Assembly (NCBI RefSeq): GCF_027923225.1
Contig: NZ_BSDI01000007.1
Coordinates: forward strand, 682,001-746,000
Direction: 5' to 3'
Length of the DNA stretch: 64,000 bases
Source of the DNA: Phytohabitans aurantiacus
GTDB lineage: Bacteria; Actinomycetota; Actinomycetes; Mycobacteriales; Micromonosporaceae
The position numbers were made by a program, and so were the translations under genes. This document shows positions 42,666 to 50,994 of the stretch, piece after piece. Under the pieces are notes generated by a model, which was not told the DNA's origin, did not search any database, and worked only from the letters and a program-made list of their open reading frames with translations. Every line of letters begins with the position of its first letter. Positions within the stretch are counted from its first letter, which is position 1.

Positions 42666-44937
42666 ACCCGCGCCCGGGCGGCGCGCTGAACAGCTGATCG
42701 GCCTCGAACGTGAACCCGTGCTCGCGCCCGATGGCCACACTGGACGGCGCGAGCAGGATCCGGGTACCGGTGGTGACGGCGTCCATGACGGGCTGGCGCA
42801 GGGACGGCCGCTGTCCATTCAGGACAGGCAGGGCGTCCCCGCACAGCACGAGCGCGGCCCGGCCGAGCCAGGCGGGATCGGCGATCTGGTGTGGCAGCGT
42901 GGGGAGTTCGGTACCGGACTCCACCGCCGCGTTGATGGACAGCCGGTCGATGTCGTCGACGACCATCGCGTACGGGCGCTCCCCGAACTGCGCGGCGACG
43001 GCACGAAGGTCGCGGTCCTCGAAGCCGCTGCCCACCAGTACCCGGACGAGCCGGTCGGGTGGCAGCAGGCCGGGCAGCGCCGAGCGGGCCGGTGCCAGCG
43101 CGAGTACGGCCACGCCACATCGGTGAAGCGCGTGGGCGATCGTCGCGGCGGCGGTACTGCGGCCACTGCCGGCCGGTCCGGAAACCAGCAACACGTGTGG
43201 TCCCGCACCGAACATGTCGAGCCGAAACGGGGTCACCCGGGGTCCCCCGACACCGACCGCGACACCGCGGCCCGGCACCGCCGCGGGCAGGTCGTCCAGC
43301 CGCACGACGGTCGGCAGCACCGGAGAAACCCGCGGACGGGGTTCGCCGGCCGCGAGCCAACTGGCGTGCCGCACCGATATCGCACTGGTTGGGGTCGTCG
43401 CCGCGTGGTCAGCCAACGCCTCCCGCATCGGCGCGAGCGACCGGGCGATGCCTTCCGCCCGCTCTCGACTCAGGAGGTCCGCCCGGCCCGTGACCGCGTC
43501 GGCACCGTCGCGGCTCACGCGCAACCGGCCGGCGTCCACCTCGCAGCACACGCCGCGGTCGCTCGGTGCGGTGTCGCCGGCACAGATCGCGTACATCCCC
43601 AGCGACGGCCCGTCCCTGAGGAGCTCGGGCACGCCCGGCAGGTCCCGCAACGCCGGGGCGCCGTCGAGCAGTACCACGATCTCGGGCAGGTGTGCCTCGC
43701 CGGCGGACCCGTCACGGCGCGCGGCGAGCAGCTCGCCCAACTCAGCCAACCGGTCCGCCCGGCTCCGGGGCGTGTTGCCCACCCGGCAGGCGGGCCCGCC
43801 GCCGGCGGCGTCCACGCTCACGTGTGGCAGCCACGCCGTCCAGGCCAGATCGTCGCCGTCCGAGGCCGTCAGCACGACAAGCCGAAGGTCCGCCGGGCTG
43901 CGCAGCGTCGCCAACTGCACCAGCATCCACCGCACGGCGGCGGCGACCTCGCCTGACTGACCGGTCAATCCGACCACCCCGGCCTCGCGGAGGTCGACCG
44001 TGGCCGGTACGCCGCGCAGCACCGGCGGTGCGAAGCCCTCCCACGGTTCGCCACGCAACGCCAGGCTCGCCGGGCTCTGTGTCGACCCCATCCGCAGCGT
44101 CAACCCATGCGGCGCCGCCGGGTCTCGCGACCACAGCCGCTCGCTGGCGCCGGACGCGGCGAAGACGACGTCGATCTCGTCCGGCGCCAGCTCGCGGCGC
44201 GCCCGTTCCTCGCGCGCCACGTGCCGCGCGATCTCCTGGGTGGCAGCGTCGCGGGCCGCTTGGAGATCCCGGCGGCGCCGTGACCGCGTCAGCAACCCGA
44301 GTACTGGGTTCGCGGCGACCGGCGCCGGCAGCGCCACCTCGGCCGGTTCCACGGTCGGGGCGGCCGCGGACCGGCGTTCGAACACCAGCCGCCCGTCCTC
44401 GCCGCGAACGGCGTCCAGCGGCACCTCGGGGCGGCCGACCAGCTCGATGCGGCTGCCGCCCACCTCCACCATCGCCCCGGGCTCCAGCTGCACGGGTGTA
44501 CCGGTCGACAGCTCCGTCGCGCGGACCGTCCCGTCGATGCCGACCTCCAGCGCCAGGTGCCGCTCGGCCACGTCGGGGTCGGACATCCTCGGCAGGCACC
44601 CTTCCTCGCGCCCCAGGACGTGCTGGCCCGGCGGCAGCCAGGTCACCGCGCCCATGTCCGGGCCGGCGACGGCTCGCAACGCCGCTACCGCGCCATCGGG
44701 CAGCCCCGACGGGTCACCCAGCTCGCCCACGCGGATGACGCAGCCCTGCACCAGCGGGCTGTCGGCGACGGTCTTGCCCGGATCGAGGCGCGTATCGCCG
44801 GCGAAGCACGGCTGATCACCGACCGGTACCGGCAGCGCGTCGAGCACCTGCCCGACCGCCGCACCGGGATCCACTTGGATGATCAGATCCATCCGGTTCT
44901 CGGGCGTCGAATGGCTCACGGTGCAACGCAGCTCCAC
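42601..44937 (-). CDS. FHA-domain FtsK/EccC-like protein lacking membrane segment and core ATPases
   Basis: 778 residues from GTG 44937, chosen because the protein then begins VELRCTVSHSTPENRMDLII, the usual ubiquitin-like head of this family. An FHA domain around 100-170 has VLGREEGCLPRMSDPDVAERHLALEV. No membrane helices follow, unlike EssC/YukB. The first ATPase-like region has only a degenerate loop (VVGLTGQSGEVAAAVRW). The last domain has a normal P-loop, VLLVSGPAGSGRST near 580, and Walker B MVVDDIDRL near 665. The two canonical FtsK motor domains seen in full-length actinobacterial FHA-FtsK proteins seem absent. Probably a phosphothreonine-reading, ATP-binding scaffold, not a motor; no other type VII secretion genes are nearby. 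Confidence 0.72.
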   Translation of the reverse strand: MELRCTVSHSTPENRMDLIIQVDPGAAVGQVLDALPVPVGDQPCFAGDTRLDPGKTVADSPLVQGCVIRVGELGDPSGLPDGAVAALRAVAGPDMGAVTWLPPGQHVLGREEGCLPRMSDPDVAERHLALEVGIDGTVRATELSTGTPVQLEPGAMVEVGGSRIELVGRPEVPLDAVRGEDGRLVFERRSAAAPTVEPAEVALPAPVAANPVLGLLTRSRRRRDLQAARDAATQEIARHVAREERARRELAPDEIDVVFAASGASERLWSRDPAAPHGLTLRMGSTQSPASLALRGEPWEGFAPPVLRGVPATVDLREAGVVGLTGQSGEVAAAVRWMLVQLATLRSPADLRLVVLTASDGDDLAWTAWLPHVSVDAAGGGPACRVGNTPRSRADRLAELGELLAARRDGSAGEAHLPEIVVLLDGAPALRDLPGVPELLRDGPSLGMYAICAGDTAPSDRGVCCEVDAGRLRVSRDGADAVTGRADLLSRERAEGIARSLAPMREALADHAATTPTSAISVRHASWLAAGEPRPRVSPVLPTVVRLDDLPAAVPGRGVAVGVGGPRVTPFRLDMFGAGPHVLLVSGPAGSGRSTAAATIAHALHRCGVAVLALAPARSALPGLLPPDRLVRVLVGSGFEDRDLRAVAAQFGERPYAMVVDDIDRLSINAAVESGTELPTLPHQIADPAWLGRAALVLCGDALPVLNGQRPSLRQPVMDAVTTGTRILLAPSSVAIGREHGFTFEADQLFSAPPGRGFIGIDHQMEPVQLAMPPDPAR

Positions 44938-44974
44938 GGACAGATGATATGGATCATTCGTCCGGAATGTCCCG

Positions 44975-45580
44975 TTAATCGGGTGGTGGCCGCATCGGCG
45001 TGGCCGCCAGCGCCCGGGCGACCGTGACCAGGTTCTGCGCCATGGCCCGGCCGGTCTTGGCGGCCCAGTCGTGGCCGCGCTGGTCGTCGAGGTAGTCGGG
45101 GCCGGCACCCGGCCCGAGATGCCAGTACGTCCACGCCTGCCCGGGAATGGTGAAGCCGATGTCGCCGAGCGCGCCGTTGATCTCGCCGATCACGTGGTGG
45201 GCACCGTCCTCGTTGCCGGTGTTGACCACGCCGGCCACCCGGTTGTACGCGACCGGCCGGCCTTCGTCGTCGGTCTCCGAGATCAGCGCGTCCAGCCGCT
45301 CGATGACCCGCTGGGCGACCGAGGACGGCCGGCCCACCCAGGTCGGCGTCGCAATGATCAGGATCTCGCTGGCGAGGAGCTTCTCGAGGATCGGCGGCCA
45401 CTCGTCACCGGGGCCCTCGTCGCTGCGCACGCCGGGCTTGATGTCGTGGTCGACCGCGCGCACCCAGTCCACCGATACCCCGTCCTTCTTCAGAGCCTCG
45501 GCGACGACGCCGGCGAGCGCCTCGGTGTTGGACGGCTCGGGAGACGGCTTCAACGTGCAGTTGATGATGAGTGCCCGCAT
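44975..45580 (-). CDS. Flavodoxin-like NAD(P)H:FMN oxidoreductase
   Basis: 201 residues from ATG 45580; a GTG at 45598 is possible but sits directly after the preceding stop and lacks a ribosome site. N-terminal phosphate loop LIINCTLKPSPEPSNTEALA, then LIIATPTWVGRPSSVAQRVIERLD binding flavin, and GVVNTGNEDGAHHVIGEINGAL. Family members reduce quinones, metals or azo compounds using FMN. Cytoplasmic. It lies 18 bases after the membrane-protein stop and 37 before the FHA/FtsK gene, probably in one leftward operon. Confidence 0.85.
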   Translation of the reverse strand: MRALIINCTLKPSPEPSNTEALAGVVAEALKKDGVSVDWVRAVDHDIKPGVRSDEGPGDEWPPILEKLLASEILIIATPTWVGRPSSVAQRVIERLDALISETDDEGRPVAYNRVAGVVNTGNEDGAHHVIGEINGALGDIGFTIPGQAWTYWHLGPGAGPDYLDDQRGHDWAAKTGRAMAQNLVTVARALAATPMRPPPD

Positions 45581-45598
45581 GGCGGGTGGGATACCCAC

Positions 45599-46618
45599 TC
45601 AGCCGGGATTCACGCTCGCCTGCCTGTCACCGAGAGTCGCCCCGACGGTGGCACCGAACACCGCGAACGGGAAGCCGATCATGGGGACAGCGACGGAAAC
45701 AAGGAGAGTGAAGCCGAGGCTGAACCCCGCGGACGTCACGTCGCCCGCGAAGGTCGGCACGCCATCGGCGGCGTACTGGCGCAACGCCTCGAACACTCCC
45801 GTGGCCAGGGTGAGCGGCACGACCGCGATCACGGTCCAGACACCGGCCCGCACGCCCGCCCGGAACGACCGTTCCGCCGCCGCGGCGACGCACGCCGAAG
45901 CGGCGAAGGTCAGCATCGGCCCGAAGAGCGCCCACAGGGCGGGCAGCCCTTCCCAGCCGGCATAGGCGCAGCCCAGTCCTCCGAGGGTGAACGCGACGGC
46001 GGCGGCCACGCCAAGGTGTGGTGCCAGGCGGCCACCCCCCAGCGCGGGAGGCGGTGCCACCGCCAACCAGAGGCAACCGGCGAGTATGACGGCGCTTCCG
46101 GGCACGAGTCCGTCGGTGACGACCGGATGCCGGGTCAGGAAGGTCGCGATCGCGCCCACGCATGCCACCACGGCGCCGATCACCAGGGCGGTCGCCGCGG
46201 GAGCCGACCACCGCCTGGATACCGGCAGCAACAGCACCGCCCGGGCACAGCTGAGCGCGAACCGCCAGCGCGCCGACCGCTCCCGCACCTGCTCCAGCTC
46301 GCCGAGCATGGCCTCCCCCCAGCGCCGCCGGGCCGCGGGCAGGGTGGCGACCGCCGCGGCGAGCACCTGGCCCGGCGGGTCCATCGTGGACATCCGGACG
46401 CCGGCACCCTGCCACCAGTGCTGGACCAGCAGCGACGACGTGATCAGCCAGAGGGACGTCGGGATCAGGAACAGCACCCCGAGCCAGAACATGTCCGCGG
46501 CCCCGTTCTGGCCATCGGTCGGGACAGCCCAGGCGTACAGGGCGGCGAAGGCAACGATGACAGGCACCGCCGCGGCGATCTCATAGCGGCGCTGGGGCCG
46601 GCTCACGCTCCCTGCCAT
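45599..46618 (-). CDS. Membrane protein paired with PadR, second pair
   Basis: 339 residues overlapping the PadR stop by 16 bases. N-terminal helices (IAAAVPVIVAFAALYAW, FWLGVLFLIPTSLWLITSS) surround a cytoplasmic-looking segment RRRWGEAMLGELEQVRERSARW and RFALSCARAVLLLP, which matches the head of the membrane protein at 41730-42665. About seven more helices follow. Function unknown; presumably controlled by the adjacent PadR. Confidence 0.72.
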   Translation of the reverse strand: MAGSVSRPQRRYEIAAAVPVIVAFAALYAWAVPTDGQNGAADMFWLGVLFLIPTSLWLITSSLLVQHWWQGAGVRMSTMDPPGQVLAAAVATLPAARRRWGEAMLGELEQVRERSARWRFALSCARAVLLLPVSRRWSAPAATALVIGAVVACVGAIATFLTRHPVVTDGLVPGSAVILAGCLWLAVAPPPALGGGRLAPHLGVAAAVAFTLGGLGCAYAGWEGLPALWALFGPMLTFAASACVAAAAERSFRAGVRAGVWTVIAVVPLTLATGVFEALRQYAADGVPTFAGDVTSAGFSLGFTLLVSVAVPMIGFPFAVFGATVGATLGDRQASVNPG

Positions 46619-46926
46619 CTCGGCTCCGATTGTCGCGGTGGCGTCGCTGGTCGCGGTTGTGCGTGCGCCAACTCGGCCGCGAACGCGCGACCGGAGCCGG
46701 TCAGCCGATACAGGTGGCGGGGCGGCCGGCCGCCCGGCGCGGCGGACTCCCAGGAGGTTTCGAGCAGGCCGCGGTCCGCGAGGCGGACAAGGATCGGGTA
46801 CAGCGAGCCGGGCTTGAGATCGAGCTGCTTACACAAGTCGTAACCGTGCCGCCACTGCGAGGGCTCCTCCGCCAGCGCGAGGACGACCGCGATGGTCTGT
46901 GCGGATGGGCGGCGAGTCTTGGTCAC
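46603..46926 (-). CDS. PadR-family regulator, second PadR/membrane pair
   Basis: 107 residues from GTG 46926. Winged helix TIAVVLALAEEPSQWRHGYDL, PGSLYPILVRLADRGLLETSW and RPPRHLYRLTGSGR. A short PadR-s3 form like 41401-41733. The start has no ribosome site and is probably leaderless. First gene of a leftward operon (membrane protein, flavodoxin-like, FHA/FtsK). Confidence 0.88.
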   Translation of the reverse strand: MTKTRRPSAQTIAVVLALAEEPSQWRHGYDLCKQLDLKPGSLYPILVRLADRGLLETSWESAAPGGRPPRHLYRLTGSGRAFAAELAHAQPRPATPPRQSEPRWQGA

Positions 46927-46931
46927 GCCAT

Positions 46932-46961
46932 AACTCTACATATTCAGAGTTGACCCGCCAA
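46932..46961 (-). promoter_or_regulatory. Promoter of the second PadR gene with overlapping dyad
   Basis: On the minus strand TTGGCG (46961-46956), 17-base spacer, TAGAGT (46938-46933), and the GTG start at 46926 seven bases on, again suggesting a leaderless message. The dyad AACTC-N10-GAGTT (46932-46951) covers the -10. Confidence 0.6.
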
Positions 46962-46995
46962 GAGGCCGCTTGTGTCGATCTTGCACAATCGTCGG

Positions 46996-47535
46996 ATGCG
47001 CTCGACACCAGTCGCCCGTCTCGTCGCGGCATCCGCCACACTGGCCCTGCTGGCGGCCTGTACCGCCGAGGGGCCCAAACCGGACCCGACGCCCCCGGCG
47101 CCGTGCCCGCCGTCGGGGGTAACGCTCCGCACCGGCGATGTCGAGGCCGCCTCGGGACTGCGGGCGATGCGCGTCAAGCTGGTCAACTGCGGCAGCCAGC
47201 CCTACACCGCCAACGGCTACCCGACGCTCACGGTGCTCGACGCCGACCGCAAGCCCCTCGACATCGACGTCCTTCAGGGTACGGCCCAGATCTCGACGAT
47301 CACGGGCTTCGACGGCCCACCGCAGCCCGTGACGCTGGCACCGGGCACGGAAGCGTCGGCGGTCGTGGTGTGGCGCAACACCGTCACCGAGGCCACCGTG
47401 CCGGCGGCCACCGGCACGTACCTGGAAATGGCCCCGGCGACGGGCCAGCCAACCCAGACGCTCAGCCCGGACGGCGGCGTCGACCTTGGGACCACCGGCA
47501 AAATCGCCACGAGCCCCTGGGTCGCCACCCCCTGA
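46996..47535 (+). CDS. DUF4232-like lipoprotein
   Basis: 179 residues from ATG 46996 (a GTG at 46972 is possible). Lipobox LLAAC with Cys near 22, a Pro-rich linker, then a single beta-sandwich of the DUF4232 type (VKLVNCGSQPYTANGYPTLTVLD, GTEASAVVVWRNTV) with a conserved Cys pair. Surface-anchored. Function of the family is unknown. Divergent from the PadR operon. Confidence 0.78.
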   Translation: MRSTPVARLVAASATLALLAACTAEGPKPDPTPPAPCPPSGVTLRTGDVEAASGLRAMRVKLVNCGSQPYTANGYPTLTVLDADRKPLDIDVLQGTAQISTITGFDGPPQPVTLAPGTEASAVVVWRNTVTEATVPAATGTYLEMAPATGQPTQTLSPDGGVDLGTTGKIATSPWVATP

Positions 47536-47622
47536 CGCGTGTCATTGGTAACTCGGAGCCCTTCACCGTCGTTGCTCTCCAGCACTCCATGTTGGACAGC
47601 GCGCGGAAAGGGAACGACGAAG

Positions 47623-47853
47623 ATGATTCAACCGCTTCGGCCAGCGGACTGCCGGTACTGCGGTGGCGGGATCGTGTGGGGCACTCTGCAGAACGGCAGG
47701 GATCGCTGTTTCGACAAGCAGCCGATACCCATTGTGGAGGTGTTGCCGCGCGACCGGTACGCCTACAGCCGCCGGCTTCGGGCCGTGGTGTGTCTGGATG
47801 GCGAGAAGCGGCCGCCGGCTCTGGTGCTGCGCGCGCACCGGTGCCGCGAGTAG
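47623..47853 (+). CDS. Small Cys-rich (zinc-ribbon-like) protein
   Basis: 76 residues from ATG 47623 with AAAGGGA upstream. It has CRYCGG near 11 and two further single Cys residues (DRCFDKQ, AHRCRE), enough to hold one zinc. Rich in Arg and Tyr. No family recognised. The reading frame extends upstream but without sensible protein. The stop codon lies inside a hairpin shared with the convergent regulator. Confidence 0.6.
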   Translation: MIQPLRPADCRYCGGGIVWGTLQNGRDRCFDKQPIPIVEVLPRDRYAYSRRLRAVVCLDGEKRPPALVLRAHRCRE

Positions 47854-47862
47854 CGGCACCGG
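47838..47862. terminator. Bidirectional hairpin between convergent genes
   Basis: Perfect 10-base-pair stem (CCGGTGCCGC / GCGGCACCGG) with a 5-base loop. It covers the stop of the Cys-rich gene and ends 5 bases from the stop of the STAND regulator. No T-run on either side. Confidence 0.65.
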
Positions 47863-47866
47863 CCGG

Positions 47867-50203
47867 TCAGTCTCGCGGTGCCGGGCGCTGGTTCGCCAGC
47901 CAGCCGGCCACCTGGGTGCGGGAGGTGAAGCCGAGCTTGCTCAGGATGTTCTCCACGTGTCCCTCGGCCGTGCGTTGCGCGACCACGAGCCGGGCCGCGA
48001 TCTCGCGGTTGGTGAGGCCCTCGGCGATGAGCGCCGCGACCTCGCGCTCGCGCCTCGTGAGCCCGTGGTCGGCGGACGGGTCGGCCGGCTGTCCGGGCGC
48101 CGGCGTGGCTGGCTTGCGTTCGAGCGCCGCCGCGACCGCGTCGGCGGCGGACATGCCGGAGCCGCGCCGGATGGCAGCCGAGAACGCGGTCGCGCCCAGG
48201 CGCGACCGCACCTCGGCGACGACCTCGTCGTGCCAGTCCTGGAGCGTCCGGAACGGGGCCAGGGACGTGTGCATGCCCTGCCACATCCGTTTGGAGGCGC
48301 CGAGCAGCTCGGCGGAGCGCTGGTCGCGCCGTTCGCTGCCGGCGATCCAGGCGAGCGACTCCATGGCGAGCCCGACGGTGAACTGCTCGTCTTCCACGAC
48401 CTTGCGGATGACCAGACTCTCCTTGGCCGCCGCGGTCGCCGCGGCGTGGTCGCCCTCTCGCCAGCGCAGTACGCTCAGCGCCCACAGCGCGAACGACTGC
48501 CACCACGCCTCACCGCTGGCCGCTCCCAGGTCCCTGGCGGTGTTCAGGTCCGGGTAGCCGCTGGATGGCCGCTCGGCGAGACCCCGGCTCAGGCCCAGCA
48601 CGATGAGTGTCCACATTTCACCGTTGCGGTTGTTCATCGCGCGGAACGCGGCCAGCGCCTGTTCGAGCTTCGGCAACGCCTCGGCGTGCTCACCCGGCCA
48701 CATCAGGAAGATGCCCTGGATCAGCGGCAGGTACGCGCGTTCGGGCGACGGCGGCAACGTCTCGGCGAGGGCGGCCGCTTCGGCCAGCAGTGCGCCGGCC
48801 CGGTCGTCGCCCTGGATACCGGCGATCCAGGCGGCGACGCGCAGGGCCTTGACCCGTGTCCAATGTGGGGGGCCGTCCATCGCCAGGGCGCGATCGAGCC
48901 AGTGCCGCCCTTCGGACAGGAACCCCCGGATGAACCAGTGGTTCTGCAGGTCGGCCGCGAACTGCAACGCGGTCTCGGGCGGGCCCGCCGTTATCGCGTA
49001 CTCCAGGGCCGCCCGCAGGTTGGCGCGCTCGTGCCGCAGCCGCCGCATGACCGCCACCTGTTGCGGGCTGACCCAGTTCCGGTCGGCGTGCGCGGCCAGG
49101 TCGGCGAACCAGCGGCAGTGGCGGCCCGCCACGACCTCCTGCTCCCGCGCGGCGAGCAGCTTGAGCGCGCCGTACTCCCGGGTGACGTCGAGCATGTGGT
49201 ACCGCGCGACGCCGTTGCCGGCCCGGATCAGCACTGACTTGTCCACAAGAGAGGCGATCAGGTCGAGGATCGTGTCGGCGGGCAGCTTGTCGTCGGCGCA
49301 GACCGCTTCGGCGGCGTCCAGCTCGAAGCCGCCGGAGAAGACCGATACCCGCGACCACAGCACGCGTTCGGCGTCGGAGCAGAGGTCCCAGCTCCAGTCG
49401 ATCAGGGCGCGCAGCGTCTGCTGCCGGGGCGGCGCGTTGCGGGCACCGTCGGTCAGCAGCCGGTACCGGTCGGTCAGCCGGTCGAGGATCTGGTCGAGGG
49501 AGAGCACCCTGAGCCGCGCCACAGCCAGCTCGATCGCCAGCGGCATGCCTTCGAGCGCCTGGCACAGCCGCACGATCGTGGCGCAGTTCGCGTCGGTGAC
49601 CTTGAAGTCCGGGCACACCGCCGAGGCGCGCTCGACGAGCAGGCTCGCCGACTCGTACTTGTGCAGATCAGCGGCGGTGCACGCGGCGGCCGGACCCGGC
49701 ACTGACAGCGGTCGCACCGGCAGGTTGGCCTCGCTGTCGAGCCGCAACGCCTGCCGGCTCGTGACCAGTAGCCGCAGGTCGGGGCAGGCCCGCAGGAGGG
49801 TCTCGGCGAGCTCGGCGCAGGCGTCGACGAGGTGCTCGCAGTTGTCCAGGATGAGCAGCGCCTGCTGGTCGGCCAGGAACGCCGCCAGGCCGCGCGCGTC
49901 GGGGCTGACCTCGTCTTCACGGATGCCGAGCGTCTCACCGATGGTGACCGCGACCAGGCCGGGGTCGTGCAACTCGGCGAGGCCGACGAACCACACCCCG
50001 TCGGGGAAGCTGCGGCGCAGCTCGGCGCCGACCCGCTGGGCCAGCCGGGTCTTGCCGACGCCGCCCGGGCCGGTGAGCGTGACGAGCCGACTGTTGGAGA
50101 GCATCCGCCGGACCCCGGTCACCTCGTGGCGGCGGCCGACGAAGCTCGTCACCTCGGCCGGCAGGTTGCCGAGGGAGCCGCGCGTGGTCGTGGCGGTAGC
50201 CAT
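47867..50203 (-). CDS. STAND/NB-ARC ATPase with LuxR-type HTH regulator
   Basis: 778 residues. N-terminal NB-ARC-like NTPase: FVGRRHEV, Walker A TLTGPGGVGKT near 43-52, Walker B ALLILDNCEHLV, RNBS-like LLVTSRQALRL. The middle is TPR-like helices. The C-terminal LuxR HTH (about 705-770) has LTRREREVAALIAEGLTNREI and RTAEGHVENILSKLGF. Large signal-integrating transcriptional activator of the AfsR/MalT class; target genes unknown, no clear cluster partner. Divergent from the sigma-factor-like gene, which could be its target. Confidence 0.85.
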   Translation of the reverse strand: MATATTTRGSLGNLPAEVTSFVGRRHEVTGVRRMLSNSRLVTLTGPGGVGKTRLAQRVGAELRRSFPDGVWFVGLAELHDPGLVAVTIGETLGIREDEVSPDARGLAAFLADQQALLILDNCEHLVDACAELAETLLRACPDLRLLVTSRQALRLDSEANLPVRPLSVPGPAAACTAADLHKYESASLLVERASAVCPDFKVTDANCATIVRLCQALEGMPLAIELAVARLRVLSLDQILDRLTDRYRLLTDGARNAPPRQQTLRALIDWSWDLCSDAERVLWSRVSVFSGGFELDAAEAVCADDKLPADTILDLIASLVDKSVLIRAGNGVARYHMLDVTREYGALKLLAAREQEVVAGRHCRWFADLAAHADRNWVSPQQVAVMRRLRHERANLRAALEYAITAGPPETALQFAADLQNHWFIRGFLSEGRHWLDRALAMDGPPHWTRVKALRVAAWIAGIQGDDRAGALLAEAAALAETLPPSPERAYLPLIQGIFLMWPGEHAEALPKLEQALAAFRAMNNRNGEMWTLIVLGLSRGLAERPSSGYPDLNTARDLGAASGEAWWQSFALWALSVLRWREGDHAAATAAAKESLVIRKVVEDEQFTVGLAMESLAWIAGSERRDQRSAELLGASKRMWQGMHTSLAPFRTLQDWHDEVVAEVRSRLGATAFSAAIRRGSGMSAADAVAAALERKPATPAPGQPADPSADHGLTRREREVAALIAEGLTNREIAARLVVAQRTAEGHVENILSKLGFTSRTQVAGWLANQRPAPRD

Positions 50204-50328
50204 AGAGGCACGGTAGTGGGTCAGGCGGTCCGGGTAGGAATCCAGGTACTTTCCCCGTGTCCGTTCCGGGCCCGGTGATCAAGGATTGGAGTCCACAGAG
50301 AACGATCGGAACGAGAGGGGTACCCGGC

Positions 50329-50970
50329 ATGGGCCGCCACGCCGCCGATGGCACGGCGCCCGGCTCGCCAGGCCCGGACGACCGGGGCAAAGCCGCAGGC
50401 CCGCGGCTTCCACGGCACGCCGACCTGTTCATGCCGACACCCACCACAGCCGACGCCCAGGCCAGTGCGGAGCGTGCCGCGGAGACCTTCCAACGGCTGG
50501 TCGAGCCGCACACCACGGGCCTGCGGGCGTACGTGTTGAAGCTCACCGACGGTGACGAGGCCGCCGCTGACTCGATACTCAAGGAAACGCTCTACCGGCT
50601 GGCGCAGGATCCCCGGCAGTACCCCCGCCGGCCATCCGCGGTGCGGCCCTGGCTGGTACTGGCCGCCCGCAAGGTGCTGCGCGACGGTGAACGGTACGCG
50701 CCGGCTGGCCGCGACGACCGGCCATACCCGCTGCTCCAGGAGGTGCGCACCGCCGAGTCGGGCTCACCGGTACCGGCCAGCGGGATCGTCGGGATGATGA
50801 ACGACCTGCCGGCAGCGGATCGTGAGCTGCTCGTCGAGCTGGTCTATCGCGGGGTCTCTCTCGAAGCCGCGGCGGCTGAGCGGGGCGTCCCGGTGGAGAC
50901 GGTCAAGTCGCGGCTGTACTTCGCGCTGCGGGGCCTGCGTGGGGTACTCGACCAGCATCTAAGTGATTGA
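50329..50970 (+). CDS. ECF-like sigma-70 factor
   Basis: 213 residues from ATG 50329 (GAGAGGGG eight bases upstream); ATG 50431 would give a shorter protein that still keeps both sigma regions. Region 2 ETFQRLVEPHTTGLRAYVLK with WLVLAARKVLRDGER; region 4 LPAADRELLVELVYRGVSL and VPVETVKSRLYFALRGL. Region 2.4 is somewhat diverged (RRPSAVRPWLVL). No anti-sigma factor is adjacent. Divergent from the STAND regulator. Confidence 0.8.
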   Translation: MGRHAADGTAPGSPGPDDRGKAAGPRLPRHADLFMPTPTTADAQASAERAAETFQRLVEPHTTGLRAYVLKLTDGDEAAADSILKETLYRLAQDPRQYPRRPSAVRPWLVLAARKVLRDGERYAPAGRDDRPYPLLQEVRTAESGSPVPASGIVGMMNDLPAADRELLVELVYRGVSLEAAAAERGVPVETVKSRLYFALRGLRGVLDQHLSD

Positions 50971-50994
50971 CACCTCCCAGTACGGTATCGGCTG

